The notes beneath the pieces are model-generated. The model was given only the letters and a program-made list of their open reading frames with translations, did no database searches and was not told the DNA's origin. The translations under genes were made by a program, and so were the position numbers. From Acrasis kona (taxonomy: Eukaryota > Heterolobosea > Eutetramitea > Acrasida > Acrasidae): DNA of 64,000 nucleotides. The stretch covers positions 62,294-126,293 of the forward strand of contig JAOPGA020001028.1 of the NCBI GenBank assembly GCA_026419775.2. The letters are read 5' to 3'. How positions within the stretch are numbered: the first letter of the stretch is position 1; the number at the start of each line of letters is the position of its first letter. Shown in pieces: positions 54,106 through 64,000 of this stretch.

Positions 54106-55963
54106 TTACAATGGAATGTTGCTCAACTTCTTTTTTGGATTCTCCAAATGTTTTTTCTTTAGCGTCTTCAAATCATCACAAATACGCTCTCTGGTCTTAC
54201 TTGGCTCCAAAACATCATCTATAAATCCTCTTCTTGCCGCCATCAATGGCGTCGCAAATTTATTACGATAACTATTCTCTCTATCCTTTTGTGTTTCGCC
54301 AGCGATGCCTTGTTTAATAATCTTGACGGCTCCCTCAGGTCCCATCACCGCAATCTCTGCAGTTGGCCACGCATAATTGTAATCTCCTCTCAAGTGTTTA
54401 CTGCTCATGACATCGTAGGCACCTCCGTAGGCTTTGCGCGTGATGACGGTAATCTTTGGAACGGTACATTCTGCATAGGCGAATAACAATTTGGCTCCGT
54501 GTCTAATGATGCCGCCGTATTCTTGAGCGGTACCTGGTAAGAATCCAGGAACGTCCACAAAAGTAATGATTGGAATGTTGAACGCATTTGCGAAACGAAC
54601 GAAACGTGCTGCTTTGATGGAGCTGTTAATGTCGAGGACTCCAGCTAATTCGCAAGGTTGATTGGCGATGATTGCCACTGGTTTGCCTTCCATTCTAAAA
54701 TGATTAGATGCATGATGGGATGGTCAACTAACTTTGCATATCCAGTAATTATGTTTTTTGCGAATCCAGGCATGATTTCGAAAAAGTCACCATCGTCGAC
54801 GATGGGTCTGATTACATTGTGCATGTCGTATGGTGCATTGGGGTCGGTTGGAATGACATGGTTGAGTGATTGTTCGGAACGGTTACGTGGATCAGATGAT
54901 GGAGTTACTGGTGGTTCTTCTTGGTTTGAGAGTGGCAAAAAGTTGAATAGTCTTCTTGTTCTGATTAAAATGTTAAATGACTCCATGTTGAGTGGTAACT
55001 TACTCTAAGAGAATTTCCATGTCATTTTCAAACATACGATGGGCCACTCCGCTTGTTGCAGTATGGGTTGAAGCGCCACCTAATTCTTCGCTGGTGACAT
55101 CTTCTCTTGTGACGGACTTGAGAACCTCAGGACCAGTCACGAACATGTAGGAAGTGTGGTTGACCATGAAGATGAAATCAGTCATTGCAGGTGAGTACAC
55201 GGCACCACCCTTGATGGATTAGAAATTTTATTGAGAATAAAATACATACGGCGCATGGACCCATGATTAAACTAATTTGAGGAATGACACCTGAGGCGTT
55301 CACATTACGTTGGAAAACTTCTGCATATCCTGCTAGAGAATCAACACCTTCTTGAATTCTCGCTCCTCCTGAATCATTGATACCGATTACAGGTGCTCCC
55401 ACAAGCATGGCTTTGTCCATGATCTACAATGATGAGCGAAACTGATGGAAATGTTTACCTTGCATATTTTCTGAGCATGTGTTTCTGAAAGTGATCCACC
55501 AAATACTGTAAAGTCCTGACTGAAAACAAAAACTAAACGGCCGTTGATTGTTCCATGACCAGTGACCACACCGTCTCCTGGAATTACTTGCTTATCCATG
55601 TCAAACTCATTACAACTAGAATATGTTATAAATTCGAAAAAACAGAAGAACTAACCGATGTTCTACAAACATATCGTATTCCTTAAAACTGTTTTCGTCC
55701 AAAAGAACTTCAATGCGCTCTCTTGCTGTTAATTTTCCTTTTTCATGTTGTTTATCCAATCTTTTTTGACCACCACCTAAGCGCGCTTGATCTTTTACTT
55801 CCTCAATGCGCTTTTGTAACGATCTCATGCGTTCTGGTGGAGACACCCTTGGTGGGGGTAATATTGACGCTGGCTTACTTTGTTCCTCTAGCATTCTAAC
55901 TGAAGTAGTGAACAGACGGCTTTGTCTCAACTTCAAGCTTCTTGAGCACAGTCGGTGCAACAT
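54106..55963 (-). CDS. PCCB: Propionyl-CoA carboxylase beta subunit (mitochondrial)
   Basis: Six exons (55656-55963, 55459-55615, 55250-55423, 55004-55209, 54733-54960, 54106-54694; introns 40, 35, 40, 43 and 38 nt) give 553 residues. An Arg/Ser-rich presequence ([18 protein letters not shown]) predicts mitochondrial import. The carboxyltransferase body shows [52 protein letters not shown], and later [19 protein letters not shown] and the [14 protein letters not shown] oxyanion-loop region. It ends in NIPL like its homologues. The beta subunit moves the carboxyl group from biotin to propionyl-CoA to give methylmalonyl-CoA. The biotin-bearing alpha subunit is elsewhere. Two donors read GTTAG. 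Confidence 0.96.
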
Positions 55964-56218
55964 TATTGATTGGGTTTGGTTGTTCGTTACAAATGAATGT
56001 TTCAAAATTGATTGATTAGAATTGGTGGCTGTCTAAGACAGAGAATCTCCATAGCTCTAACAAAATATAATATTCGTATAACTTATAAAAAATTACTTGC
56101 ATGAAGTTCAACTGCTACATTGTTGATGTTTTCGTTCGGAATTTTGTCGTTTTGAAATAAATCTCCTTTTGGTAATTGTAGACCAGGTTTGCACAAACAA
56201 ATTTATTTATAAAACAAC

Positions 56219-59200
56219 ATGTCTGTGGTTCAGACTACGATGCACAGTCTGAATGAGACAGGCTTTAGAGATGCCTTCTTAGCTGGAGGAATACCTATTA
56301 CTATAATCATAGATTTATCAGTAGCTATACTACTGTTAATCACTTTCGTATGTTGCTGTCGACACATTCCATTATACAGCCCAAAGAAAAAGAAACATAT
56401 GAACGACATGATAGAAGATGCTTTACCAAAGTTAACTGTTGCTGCAGCGCTCAATTTAAACACGAACCAGGACATCGAACAGTCGGCCCAATCTTTGAGA
56501 GGCAAGGGGGGAGAAGAAAATATGAATACTTTCACCAATACCGTACAGTTTATTTTAAGACAGGCGACAGCAACATTTCATGCCATCAGGTCGTTATGTG
56601 GACAACGTCCATCAACAAATGCTAGAAGATTTGGTAGAGACGCAGCAACGTATCTATTCTTTCAACAAACATTTTTTGTTTATTCTCTAGTAGCAACATT
56701 GTTGACGACAGCGGTACTTTTACCTATTCATATGACTGGCTCTGTGCCAATGATATACCAGTCTACGGCGTGTTCTTATAACTACATAGATGTGATAAAT
56801 ACTATCCCAATATCATGTTTAGCAGACATTACGAAGGATCATTTAACGAACACAACTTGCTCAGGAAGAGGAGTATGTCTTTTCGGTAAATGTGCTTGTG
56901 ACGGATTAGCTACTGGTAGTGTATGCCAGTTCAGGAGTTGTGACCTAAGCAAAGAGTGCTCTATACAAGGAGAATGTGGGTCTGTAGTTGGAGCTTGTGA
57001 CTGTACTGATGGATATGATGGCGACGATTGCAGAATCAATGTAAAAGATTTAAAAAATGTAACGCTACTCGTGGATATTAAGATACCCAACATAATATCG
57101 ACCAACTTACTTGCAGATGCACAGATCGATGCAAGTGATCCAAACAACGGGCACGGATCTGATAAATATTTGCAGCTAACGCAACCGACAGACATGATCA
57201 CGCTTAAGTTCAAATTACCTTTTACAGACGATATTTATAGTTCCTCAATCAAATCAGCATCTATTAAATTTCAGGTATCGTCGGTTGTAGGAAGCGAATC
57301 AAGATTATACGCATTACCAATTTCGAATGATTGGACTGAGAAGTTAATTAGTTATAACAACTTCCCTGGAGCACTCTCAGATAAAGAAATCGGCAGCATC
57401 ACTGTTAAAAGTGGTACATCGAATGTGATTGTAGACGTTACAGACGGGTTGAATGAACTTGTAAAAAGCGAGAGAAAAAGAAGAATAAGAGGAATTAAAG
57501 CAGACGATTCAGTGTTTAGTATTGGTATCATGCATTCTAGTACCGGTAGTAGTACAGTCTCTGTTTATTCCAAAGAGGCATCACTTTCTATTTTCAATGC
57601 TCAACCTGCCTCTTTTTCAATAGAAGTGGAACCATATATTACCGCTGGACCTACAACAATAGCTCCAACAACCACTGCTGCACCTACTACGGTTATAACA
57701 ACAATAACACCAACGATTACAGTCACAACGACAGCAGCACCTACAGAAGTTATTGTACCCACCATAACAGAAGCCCCAACGACTACCAAAGCCCCTACAA
57801 CAACAGCTGTGCCAGTTACAACCGAAATCCCCACAATAGCTCCTACAGCAACCATTCCAATACCTCCCACTACAGCTGCACCAGCTACAACGGTTGCTCC
57901 AACTACTGAAGCCCCTACAACAACAGTTGCACCAGTAAAAACTCAGTCACCATGTCCATACTTCGATGTACCTTCTTGTGCAACTGGAGAGATTTGCAGA
58001 GGAGGTTCAGTGCAGTTAGATGATACTGGATGTCAATATTGTTATTGTCCACCCACTACAGAGACTCCTACAACGACTGAATCCCCCACTACAACTGCAC
58101 CTGAAACGACAGTAGCTCCAACGACTGAAGTCCTTACAACAACAGCTGCACCAGTAACAACTGAAGCCGCAACCACAGCTGCGCCCACTACTATTGCCCC
58201 TACAACACTCGCTCCCGAAACTACTATTCCTCCAACAACTGCTGCACCCCGATGTCTATACTTTGATGTACCTTCTTGTGCAACTGGAGAGATTTGCAGA
58301 GGAGGTTCAGTGCAGTTAGATGATACTGGATGTCAATATTGTTATTGTCCAGAAACGACTCCAAACCCATCATGTCCAGTGTTTGGACCATCTGACGAAA
58401 CATCTTGCACAAATGGAGACTATTGTTATGGAAATATAGGATCTATCTCCGATTTTTTTGGATGCAAAGAATGTATGTGTCCCGAATGTCCTTATTACAA
58501 TGTTGGTGAGTATTGTTCAAATGGTGAATTTTGTTCCGGTGCTGCAGGTACAGTAAACACGAGAGATGATGGATGTAAGATTTGTGAATGTCCCGCAACA
58601 ACACTCCCTCCTATGACTACAGAACAACCAACAACACTTGCACCACAAACGACAGAGCCTCCTATTACATTTATTCCAACTACACAATCACCCACAACTC
58701 TCGCTCCTCAAATCACTGAGTTGCCCACAACTCTCGCACCGGAAACAACGCTTGCACCACAAACTACAGAGCCTCCTACTACAACACTCGCTTCCGAAAC
58801 TAGTATCCCACCAACAACTGCACATCCAGAAACAGAGACACCTGTACCTACAACCGCTGCACCATCAACAACCCAATCACCTTGTCCATACTTCGACGAA
58901 CCTTCTTGCGCAACTGGAGAGATTTGCAGAGGAGGTTTGGTGCAAATAGATGACACTGGATGTCAATACTGTTATTGCCCAGAACAACCAACAACACTTG
59001 CACCACAGACAACAGAGCCTCCTATTACATTTACTCCAACAACACTAACCCCTGAAACTACTTTCACTCCTACGACGCTCGCACCAGAGACTACTGAAGC
59101 ACCAACTACATTTACGCCAACAACTCTGACACCGCAAACAACCAACGCAATTTGTATCTCCAACCAAAGTCCTACATTCGATTCGGAGTGTGAGACTGGA

Positions 59201-61917
59201 GAGTATTGTTTTGGCATGCCAGGGTCAGTTATTTTAGATGAAAGTGATTGCAAAACATGTCGATGTGACTACACATACGTACCTACTACTTTTACACCCA
59301 CTACAACAGGAGCATCTTCTTATTGTGAAACAAGCTTTTATTTTGATTTTTATTGTGAAAACGGATATTATTGTTCAGAAGATGCAAAAGGTACTGTCGT
59401 TACCGACGACGAAGGTTGTAAGCGATGTAGATGCGATAGTGATACTATTATTAGAAAACTCTCAAAGAGTAGAACCGTCAAGTCGACCATAGAAAAATCA
59501 ACCACCTCAAGTGCAGCAACTACCATCAGAACACAAACGTGCAAGATACTAAGGAATGACACTGTTGCTCTAACAGACTACTCGCTTATGCAAACAAGTA
59601 TTCAAATGAGAATCAACGATTCTAACGTACAATATGCTCATGTGGGACTAGCAGTAGTCACCGTAGTACTAACTATCGTTCTCTTAATCGTATTCAACAC
59701 GGCTAACATTGTAACGACGTTTAACTATGGAGGATTTGACCAGTTTATTAAACCAGCTGCCAAATCTCTTTTCTTGTATGTCAAGAAATTAATTGTGTTC
59801 AAGACCATACCTATCATCGACCGGTTAAAAGCAGAAAAGAAACAACCACCTTTCTTGGCATCTCCATTCACTGTGGAGCTATCAGGCCTACCACCATCGC
59901 TGGTAGACCCTGCTTCGCTACTAGAAATGATGAAGAAATATTCATCTGAAACGGACATTGTAAAAGTATCTCTAGTATACGACATGTCAAAACCAGCATC
60001 CTTCCACTCCAAATTAGATTTCGCAGAAAGAATGTATAATCACTGGAACGTAGTACAAAGCACAATGAGGCAAAAAGATCCTCACTTTGTTGCAAAGGAA
60101 GTACTGTGGTTTAGTAAATCTCAACAAGACGAAAAAATTGTTACAAAAAAGACATGTGGATGCATTGGATCATTAACAAAAATCAAATTGAAAAGTACAA
60201 GAATAAATTAATAGAGTGGAATCGTTGTTTCGAAAACAGAATGATTACAAAAGAACAACAAATCATTCATAACAACCAATGGGTTGCCGCAAAGCAATAC
60301 CCCATTGTAGGATCAGGTTTTGGTTATGTCATCATGAGGAGCATAGAGCTAGCTAACAAACTCATATGCGACATTAACAGCCGACCCTTACCTAACAACA
60401 ACCTACCCATCACCATCGCTTTGGGTCCACAAACCATCATCCCACCACCTCCAGGTAGTAGTACCAACACAAACATTAACAATGATTGTTTGGAGAATTA
60501 CCCATCAATAAAAGCACGCCAATGTAAATATGAATCACACGATATCATATGGCAGAATCTATTTCATTATAGAAAGAAAATTAACTGGCAATACACTCGC
60601 TACGAAACACTTATTATTTTGGTGTTGATTTTGATGATTTTATTCGTAGCAGTGCCTCTAATCGTAGTAAGCAGTGTTCAAAACATAATTGAACTAAGTA
60701 GTACTGAACTAAGTCCCATTCGACTATGGAATGGTTATTTAATAACCTTTGTATTCGGTTATTTACCAACATTGTTCTTGTTTATGATTTGGTTATTCGT
60801 TCCCAAAGTAATCACTGCCTATACTTTACTTACAACTCATAAGACACATAGTAAAGTACAAAGGTTGATTTTATGGAGGACATATTGGTATTTGATTACA
60901 ACCACTTTGGTTTTACCTGCTATTGTTTTGGGGGTAATTGATGGTTATGTAAAGAGTCAATTACAACAAGAACGTGATTGGAGCGAAATCTTCGCTTTAT
61001 TGTTCGCACCAACGTCTGGTGCCTTTTTTGTAAACTTTGTTTTACACAAGGCCATTTTAAAAAACACATTTGATGTGTATCATTTTGGAGCACTTGGAAA
61101 GTATTTATGGTCCACATATCTGCTACCATTCTTACAACATCCGTTTGATGCGAACATGAGACAGCCTACACCCTTCATCAAGATTCAAGCGGCTGCTCAA
61201 ATCGACATGCATATGGAAGTTGAGTATGCTTACATGTTGTCGGTAATGGCTATTGGAATGTGTTTTTCTTTGAGCAGTCCTATGATCTTGGTTGCGGCGA
61301 TAGTATATTTTATATTTAAATTCATAGTGGATAAAATTTCACTTGGCATGATTCACAAGAAACACTTGGATGGAAATTCAAGTGAGAAGGGTGAAAAGGC
61401 GTACAAGTTCAAAAATAAAACTTTGAATGAAGCGGGCATATCTTTGCAGAGAGATTTTTTGGCACATCGCAAATTAACTCAACTGCTTGGTAGGTTGATG
61501 ATGATTAATCTCTTGATGTACACGGTTGTTAGTGCTCTTTCTTTTATTCCTCGAGTGGCTTCAAACTCGTTGTTTGCTCCACATCTTGCTGTGCTTGTTG
61601 TTTTGGTGGGCATTATTATTGTTGGTCTATCCACTTATGAATATACGGTGAGAAGAAAATTGAACACTCCTCAAACATTGTCCAAGGTGAATACTTTCAA
61701 ACCAACCCATAAAGTTTGTAATGATTTGTACGAATTGAGGTTCACAAGTGATGGAACATCGATTGGAGCCTACGGAGTGAAACCAGAAGGAGAAGACGAT
61801 CAAGAAGAATTAGACGAAAAAGATATCGAACAAGATCCAATTCAAAACTCAAACCGCAATACCTATCAGCACCAGTCAGGAAAGAATGTTGAATTAAGTC
61901 AAATCACTGCCTTCTAA
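56219..61917 (+). CDS. OSCA/TMEM63-type mechanosensitive channel with mucin-like ectodomain
   Basis: Two overlapping frames make one protein of about 1899 residues. 56219-60211 supplies TM0 (27-46), a cytosolic loop, TM1 (150-172), then an ectodomain of about 960 residues. The ectodomain holds two EGF-like repeats (213-272), a DNRLRE-like beta domain (280-460), and a Thr/Pro mucin region with seven Cys-rich modules (CPYFDVPSCATGEICRGG type). TM2 (about 1142-1163) and the RRM-like cytosolic domain follow. 60154-61917 supplies the rest of the cytosolic domain and the remaining channel helices (RSN1_7TM region). The ectodomain sits in the extracellular TM1-TM2 loop, which fits OSCA topology. The frames join by -1 at A5 (60178-60182), which preserves the conserved KTCGCIGSLTKNQIEKY region. 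An intron at 60114-60151 is a weaker alternative. Confidence 0.82.
57953..58350. repeat. Near-identical 98-bp modules 300 bp apart
   Basis: The segment 57953-58050 recurs at 58253-58350, exactly 300 bp away. From 57957/58257 to 58050/58350 I see only one mismatch. A more diverged third copy lies at 58883-58980. Each encodes one Cys-rich module (YFDVPSCATGEICRGG and onward) of the channel ectodomain. The high identity indicates recent duplication or gene conversion. Confidence 0.85.
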
Positions 61918-61951
61918 CAAACAACAATAAACAATTTTGACACAAATAATT

Positions 61952-63562
61952 TTACTCAACATTATTCAAATTACTAGCCAGTTCAATCAAACATCTCGTT
62001 GGCGCACCTGTCATCTCCGACGATACTTGACTAGTACCAGCAATATCAATATGGGCCCAATGCTGAACATGATTAAAGTCCACAAATTCCGACAAGAACG
62101 TAGCAGCAGTGCAACTACCAGCCGGGCGTCCACCAATGTTATTTAAATGTGCCACATGACTCTTCAACTGCTTCATGAACTTTGATTTGAACAATGGCAT
62201 CCTCCACATGTAGTCATTCGTCGCTTGTCCACTCTCATCTATACATTGCCACAAGGATTGACTATTGGTATACACTCCGCTCGCAGCATGTCCCAAAGCA
62301 ACAACGACTGCACCAGTAAGGGTCGCACAATCCACAATGATTTTCGGATTCTTGGTACTTGCGTAACACAAGGCATCGGCTAGTATTAATCTTCCTTCGG
62401 CATCAGTGTTGTCGATCTCGATTGATTTCTTGTTCATGGCACGAATCACATCACCTGGTTTGACTGCACCTCCACTTGGCATGTTTTCACACAGGAAGGC
62501 AATGCTGATGACGTTGATGGGCAAGTTTAATCTGGCAATTCCATGTAGTGCGCTGACTGTGCATGCTGCACCTCCCATGTCTCCCTTCATGTCCTTCATT
62601 CCGGAGCTTGGTTTGATACTGATTCCTCCGCTGTCGAATGTAATTCCTTTTCCAACTAGTATGAGGTCAATTTGGTCACTGTTTGGGTTTCCTTTGTAGT
62701 TGACTTCTAAGACTTTTGGTTCTTGGTCGGATCCCTTAGCGACGGTTAAGAATGATTCCATCCCTAATGAAGACGCCCACTCACGATCATGGATCTGAAC
62801 AGAAGTATTTTTTATTGAATCAAACTTTGAACGCATGGTCTCTGCAAAGATGGTGGGTGTCATGAGGTTAGCAGGTGTTTCGCATAATGTAGCGGCTAGT
62901 ATTTGTGACTCTGCGTAAATGACGACCTTGTCCCAATCATTGCTTTTATTAGTTAATGGATTGATGGTTATGGTTGGTTTCTTTTTTAGTGAGGAGTCAA
63001 ATTGTTCACCATCAGGTAGAATGTAGTCATAGGTACCAAGCACAGCACCCTCTATAACTTGCCTCTGATAACCTTCTCCTGCCAATAGAGCATCTAACTT
63101 GATCTCTTTTGTACTCTTGCGATCGTCAGATTTTAATGCCTTGACTGCGCCTTTGATGCATTCTCTAATTTTCTCCGCAGTTTCAATGTCAAATGAGGAA
63201 TTACTGTTTCTGTTGATGAATTGATTGGAAAGTTCAATCTTGTTGTTTTGTTTATAAGGATCTTTCTTTTCACCTTCAGATTCTTCCTCAACTTTTTCGG
63301 CATTGCTAGATTTGTCTAGACTGGATCCTAACCCAACCAATACCGTGCGTCCATTATTTGTATATGTCAGACGGGTTTTACCAATGTCCCACTTTGCTTT
63401 GTTTATTAAAGAATCAGATAATCCTTCCGCTGCATTTTTAGCATCTGTTGTTGATAATCCTTTCGATTTATCGTAAACACCGAGAATAATATCTGAATTC
63501 ATTTTTGAGTAAGATCTAAGTAGTGTGCAATTCAGATGTTTCGCAAGTCTAAACTTATTCAT
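61952..63562 (-). CDS. Leucyl aminopeptidase, M17 family
   Basis: A single-exon 536-residue protein. The N-terminal half is the M17 regulatory domain. The C-terminal half carries the di-zinc site: LVGKGITFDSGG, MKGDMGGAA and the signature NTDAEGRL, with the bicarbonate-site Arg in the last. GGRPAGSCTAATFLSEF and HIDIAGTS complete the family pattern. The enzyme removes N-terminal residues from peptides. A basic N-terminus (MNKFRLAKHLNCTLLRSYSK) could be a mitochondrial presequence. An inner Met at residue 21 offers a cytosolic form. The gene converges with the channel gene, 34 bp away. Confidence 0.94.
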   Translation of the reverse strand: MNKFRLAKHLNCTLLRSYSKMNSDIILGVYDKSKGLSTTDAKNAAEGLSDSLINKAKWDIGKTRLTYTNNGRTVLVGLGSSLDKSSNAEKVEEESEGEKKDPYKQNNKIELSNQFINRNSNSSFDIETAEKIRECIKGAVKALKSDDRKSTKEIKLDALLAGEGYQRQVIEGAVLGTYDYILPDGEQFDSSLKKKPTITINPLTNKSNDWDKVVIYAESQILAATLCETPANLMTPTIFAETMRSKFDSIKNTSVQIHDREWASSLGMESFLTVAKGSDQEPKVLEVNYKGNPNSDQIDLILVGKGITFDSGGISIKPSSGMKDMKGDMGGAACTVSALHGIARLNLPINVISIAFLCENMPSGGAVKPGDVIRAMNKKSIEIDNTDAEGRLILADALCYASTKNPKIIVDCATLTGAVVVALGHAASGVYTNSQSLWQCIDESGQATNDYMWRMPLFKSKFMKQLKSHVAHLNNIGGRPAGSCTAATFLSEFVDFNHVQHWAHIDIAGTSQVSSEMTGAPTRCLIELASNLNNVE

Positions 63563-63651
63563 TGGATAGGGATCTTCTCAATGTTGCTATTACAATCAAA
63601 ACTTTCTATTGTGCGTAACGAAATGATACAACAATGTTCAAAAGAGGTTTA

Positions 63652-64000
63652 TTAGTTCTTGGAATTCAAGTCATAAATAGGTTTGATATTGAGCCATTCT
63701 TTCTCTTCGATCTGTAGATCCTTAATGAGACCTGTTGACAGTTCGTACACCCAACCATGAACATGCACATTCTCTCCTCTCGCCCAAGCATTCTGAAGAA
63801 TGTTTGTTTTACATACATTAAGCGCTTGCTCTTTAACGTTTAGTTCAACTAATCTTCTGAGTCTCTTGTCTTCGTCATCAATTCCTTGGAGTTCGTTCCA
63901 ATGTAATCTTTTTGGTTTAGTCACGCGAAAGCGTTGTGTTTTACCTTTGAACATCTTTGATGTTTCTCAGCCACTCATCAATTAAACCGTGATGTTTCTT
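63652..64000 (-). CDS. Beta-class carbonic anhydrase, C-terminal part (partial)
   Basis: The visible C-terminus has two exon parts, 63945-64000 (continuing off the window) and 63652-63907, around a 37-nt intron. The joined sequence GLIDEWLRNIKDVQRLHWNE, then RRLVELNVKEQALNVCKTN and HVHGWVYELSTGLIKDL, matches the final helices and strand of beta-carbonic anhydrases. The zinc-binding Cys/His residues lie upstream, outside the window. The enzyme interconverts CO2 and bicarbonate. Bicarbonate is a substrate of the biotin-dependent carboxylation that PCCB (8 kb away) serves, but the proximity may be chance. Confidence 0.92.

Noticed and set aside
57601-59253. Val/Gly-rich minus-strand ORFs opposite the mucin region
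   Set aside because: They are antisense readings of the Thr/Pro repeats.
60114-60151. 38-nt intron that would also fix the frame in the channel gene
   Set aside because: It has GT..AG ends and the right length, but splicing it would remove residues that match the conserved cytosolic motif. The -1 join at A5 fits the family better.
1-64000. CRISPR arrays, insertion sequences, transposons, rRNA
   Set aside because: None seen. The repeats present are short coding repeats, and no transposase, reverse transcriptase or integrase frame is visible.

Overview
This window is nuclear DNA from a compact, AT-leaning genome of a free-living unicellular eukaryote. The evidence is spliceosomal introns, a cytosolic ribosomal protein, eRF1, two Nineteen-complex splicing factors, peroxins, ER-associated lectins and mitochondrial targeting sequences. 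I placed 38 introns by eye. All are 35-45 nt long, with GT..AG ends and usually a GTAAG-like donor. Genes are packed tightly, with convergent stops 22-37 bp apart and divergent starts 43-116 bp apart. eRF1 carries standard motifs and TAA, TAG and TGA all end genes, so the genetic code looks standard. A hybrid histidine kinase, GDP-mannose dehydratase and a mucin-like surface protein suit an amoeboid protist (Heterolobosea or Amoebozoa-like), but I cannot fix the lineage from this window.

Layout. 0-5.8 kb: 3' end of a Q-rich protein, a secreted GH65 glucosidase, a GH20 beta-hexosaminidase and a small membrane ORF. 5.9-13.1 kb: an F-box/Ras-like GTPase fusion and a giant hybrid histidine kinase with a kinase-like domain. 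13.2-15.1 kb: a messy stretch with a GC3-rich spliced gene and decayed coding fragments. 15.2-20 kb: an orphan nuclear-looking protein, a RAD51 paralogue and another orphan. 20.3-28 kb: an abundant-looking repetitive protein, a GH35 beta-galactosidase, a beta-trefoil/coiled-coil/LURP-one-like protein and a PIF1 helicase carrying an RNase-H1-type hybrid-binding domain. 28-37 kb: a kinesin/hydrolase/RING/YEATS-like fusion, an NYN-type nuclease split by a UAA codon, a phosphoesterase-like protein, a RING protein and a membrane GH65 pseudoenzyme fused to a glucosidase-II-beta-like module. 37.5-49.7 kb: eRF1, ISY1, SYF1, a Pho80-type cyclin, a PPR protein, an OS-9 lectin, a PHD protein and RPL10A. 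49.9-64 kb: secreted DUF547, GMD, PXMP4, PEX16, PCCB, an OSCA/TMEM63 channel with a huge mucin-like ectodomain, M17 aminopeptidase and a beta-carbonic anhydrase (partial).

Functional threads. ER/secretory glycan handling is represented by the two GH65 proteins, beta-hexosaminidase, beta-galactosidase, the OS-9 lectin and GMD. Splicing is represented by adjacent ISY1 and SYF1. Peroxisome membrane biogenesis is represented by PXMP4 and PEX16, which share a 67-bp divergent promoter. The strongest unusual signals are four fusions: kinesin/hydrolase/RING/YEATS, mucin-domain OSCA/TMEM63, pseudo-GH65/GIIbeta and PIF1/HBD.
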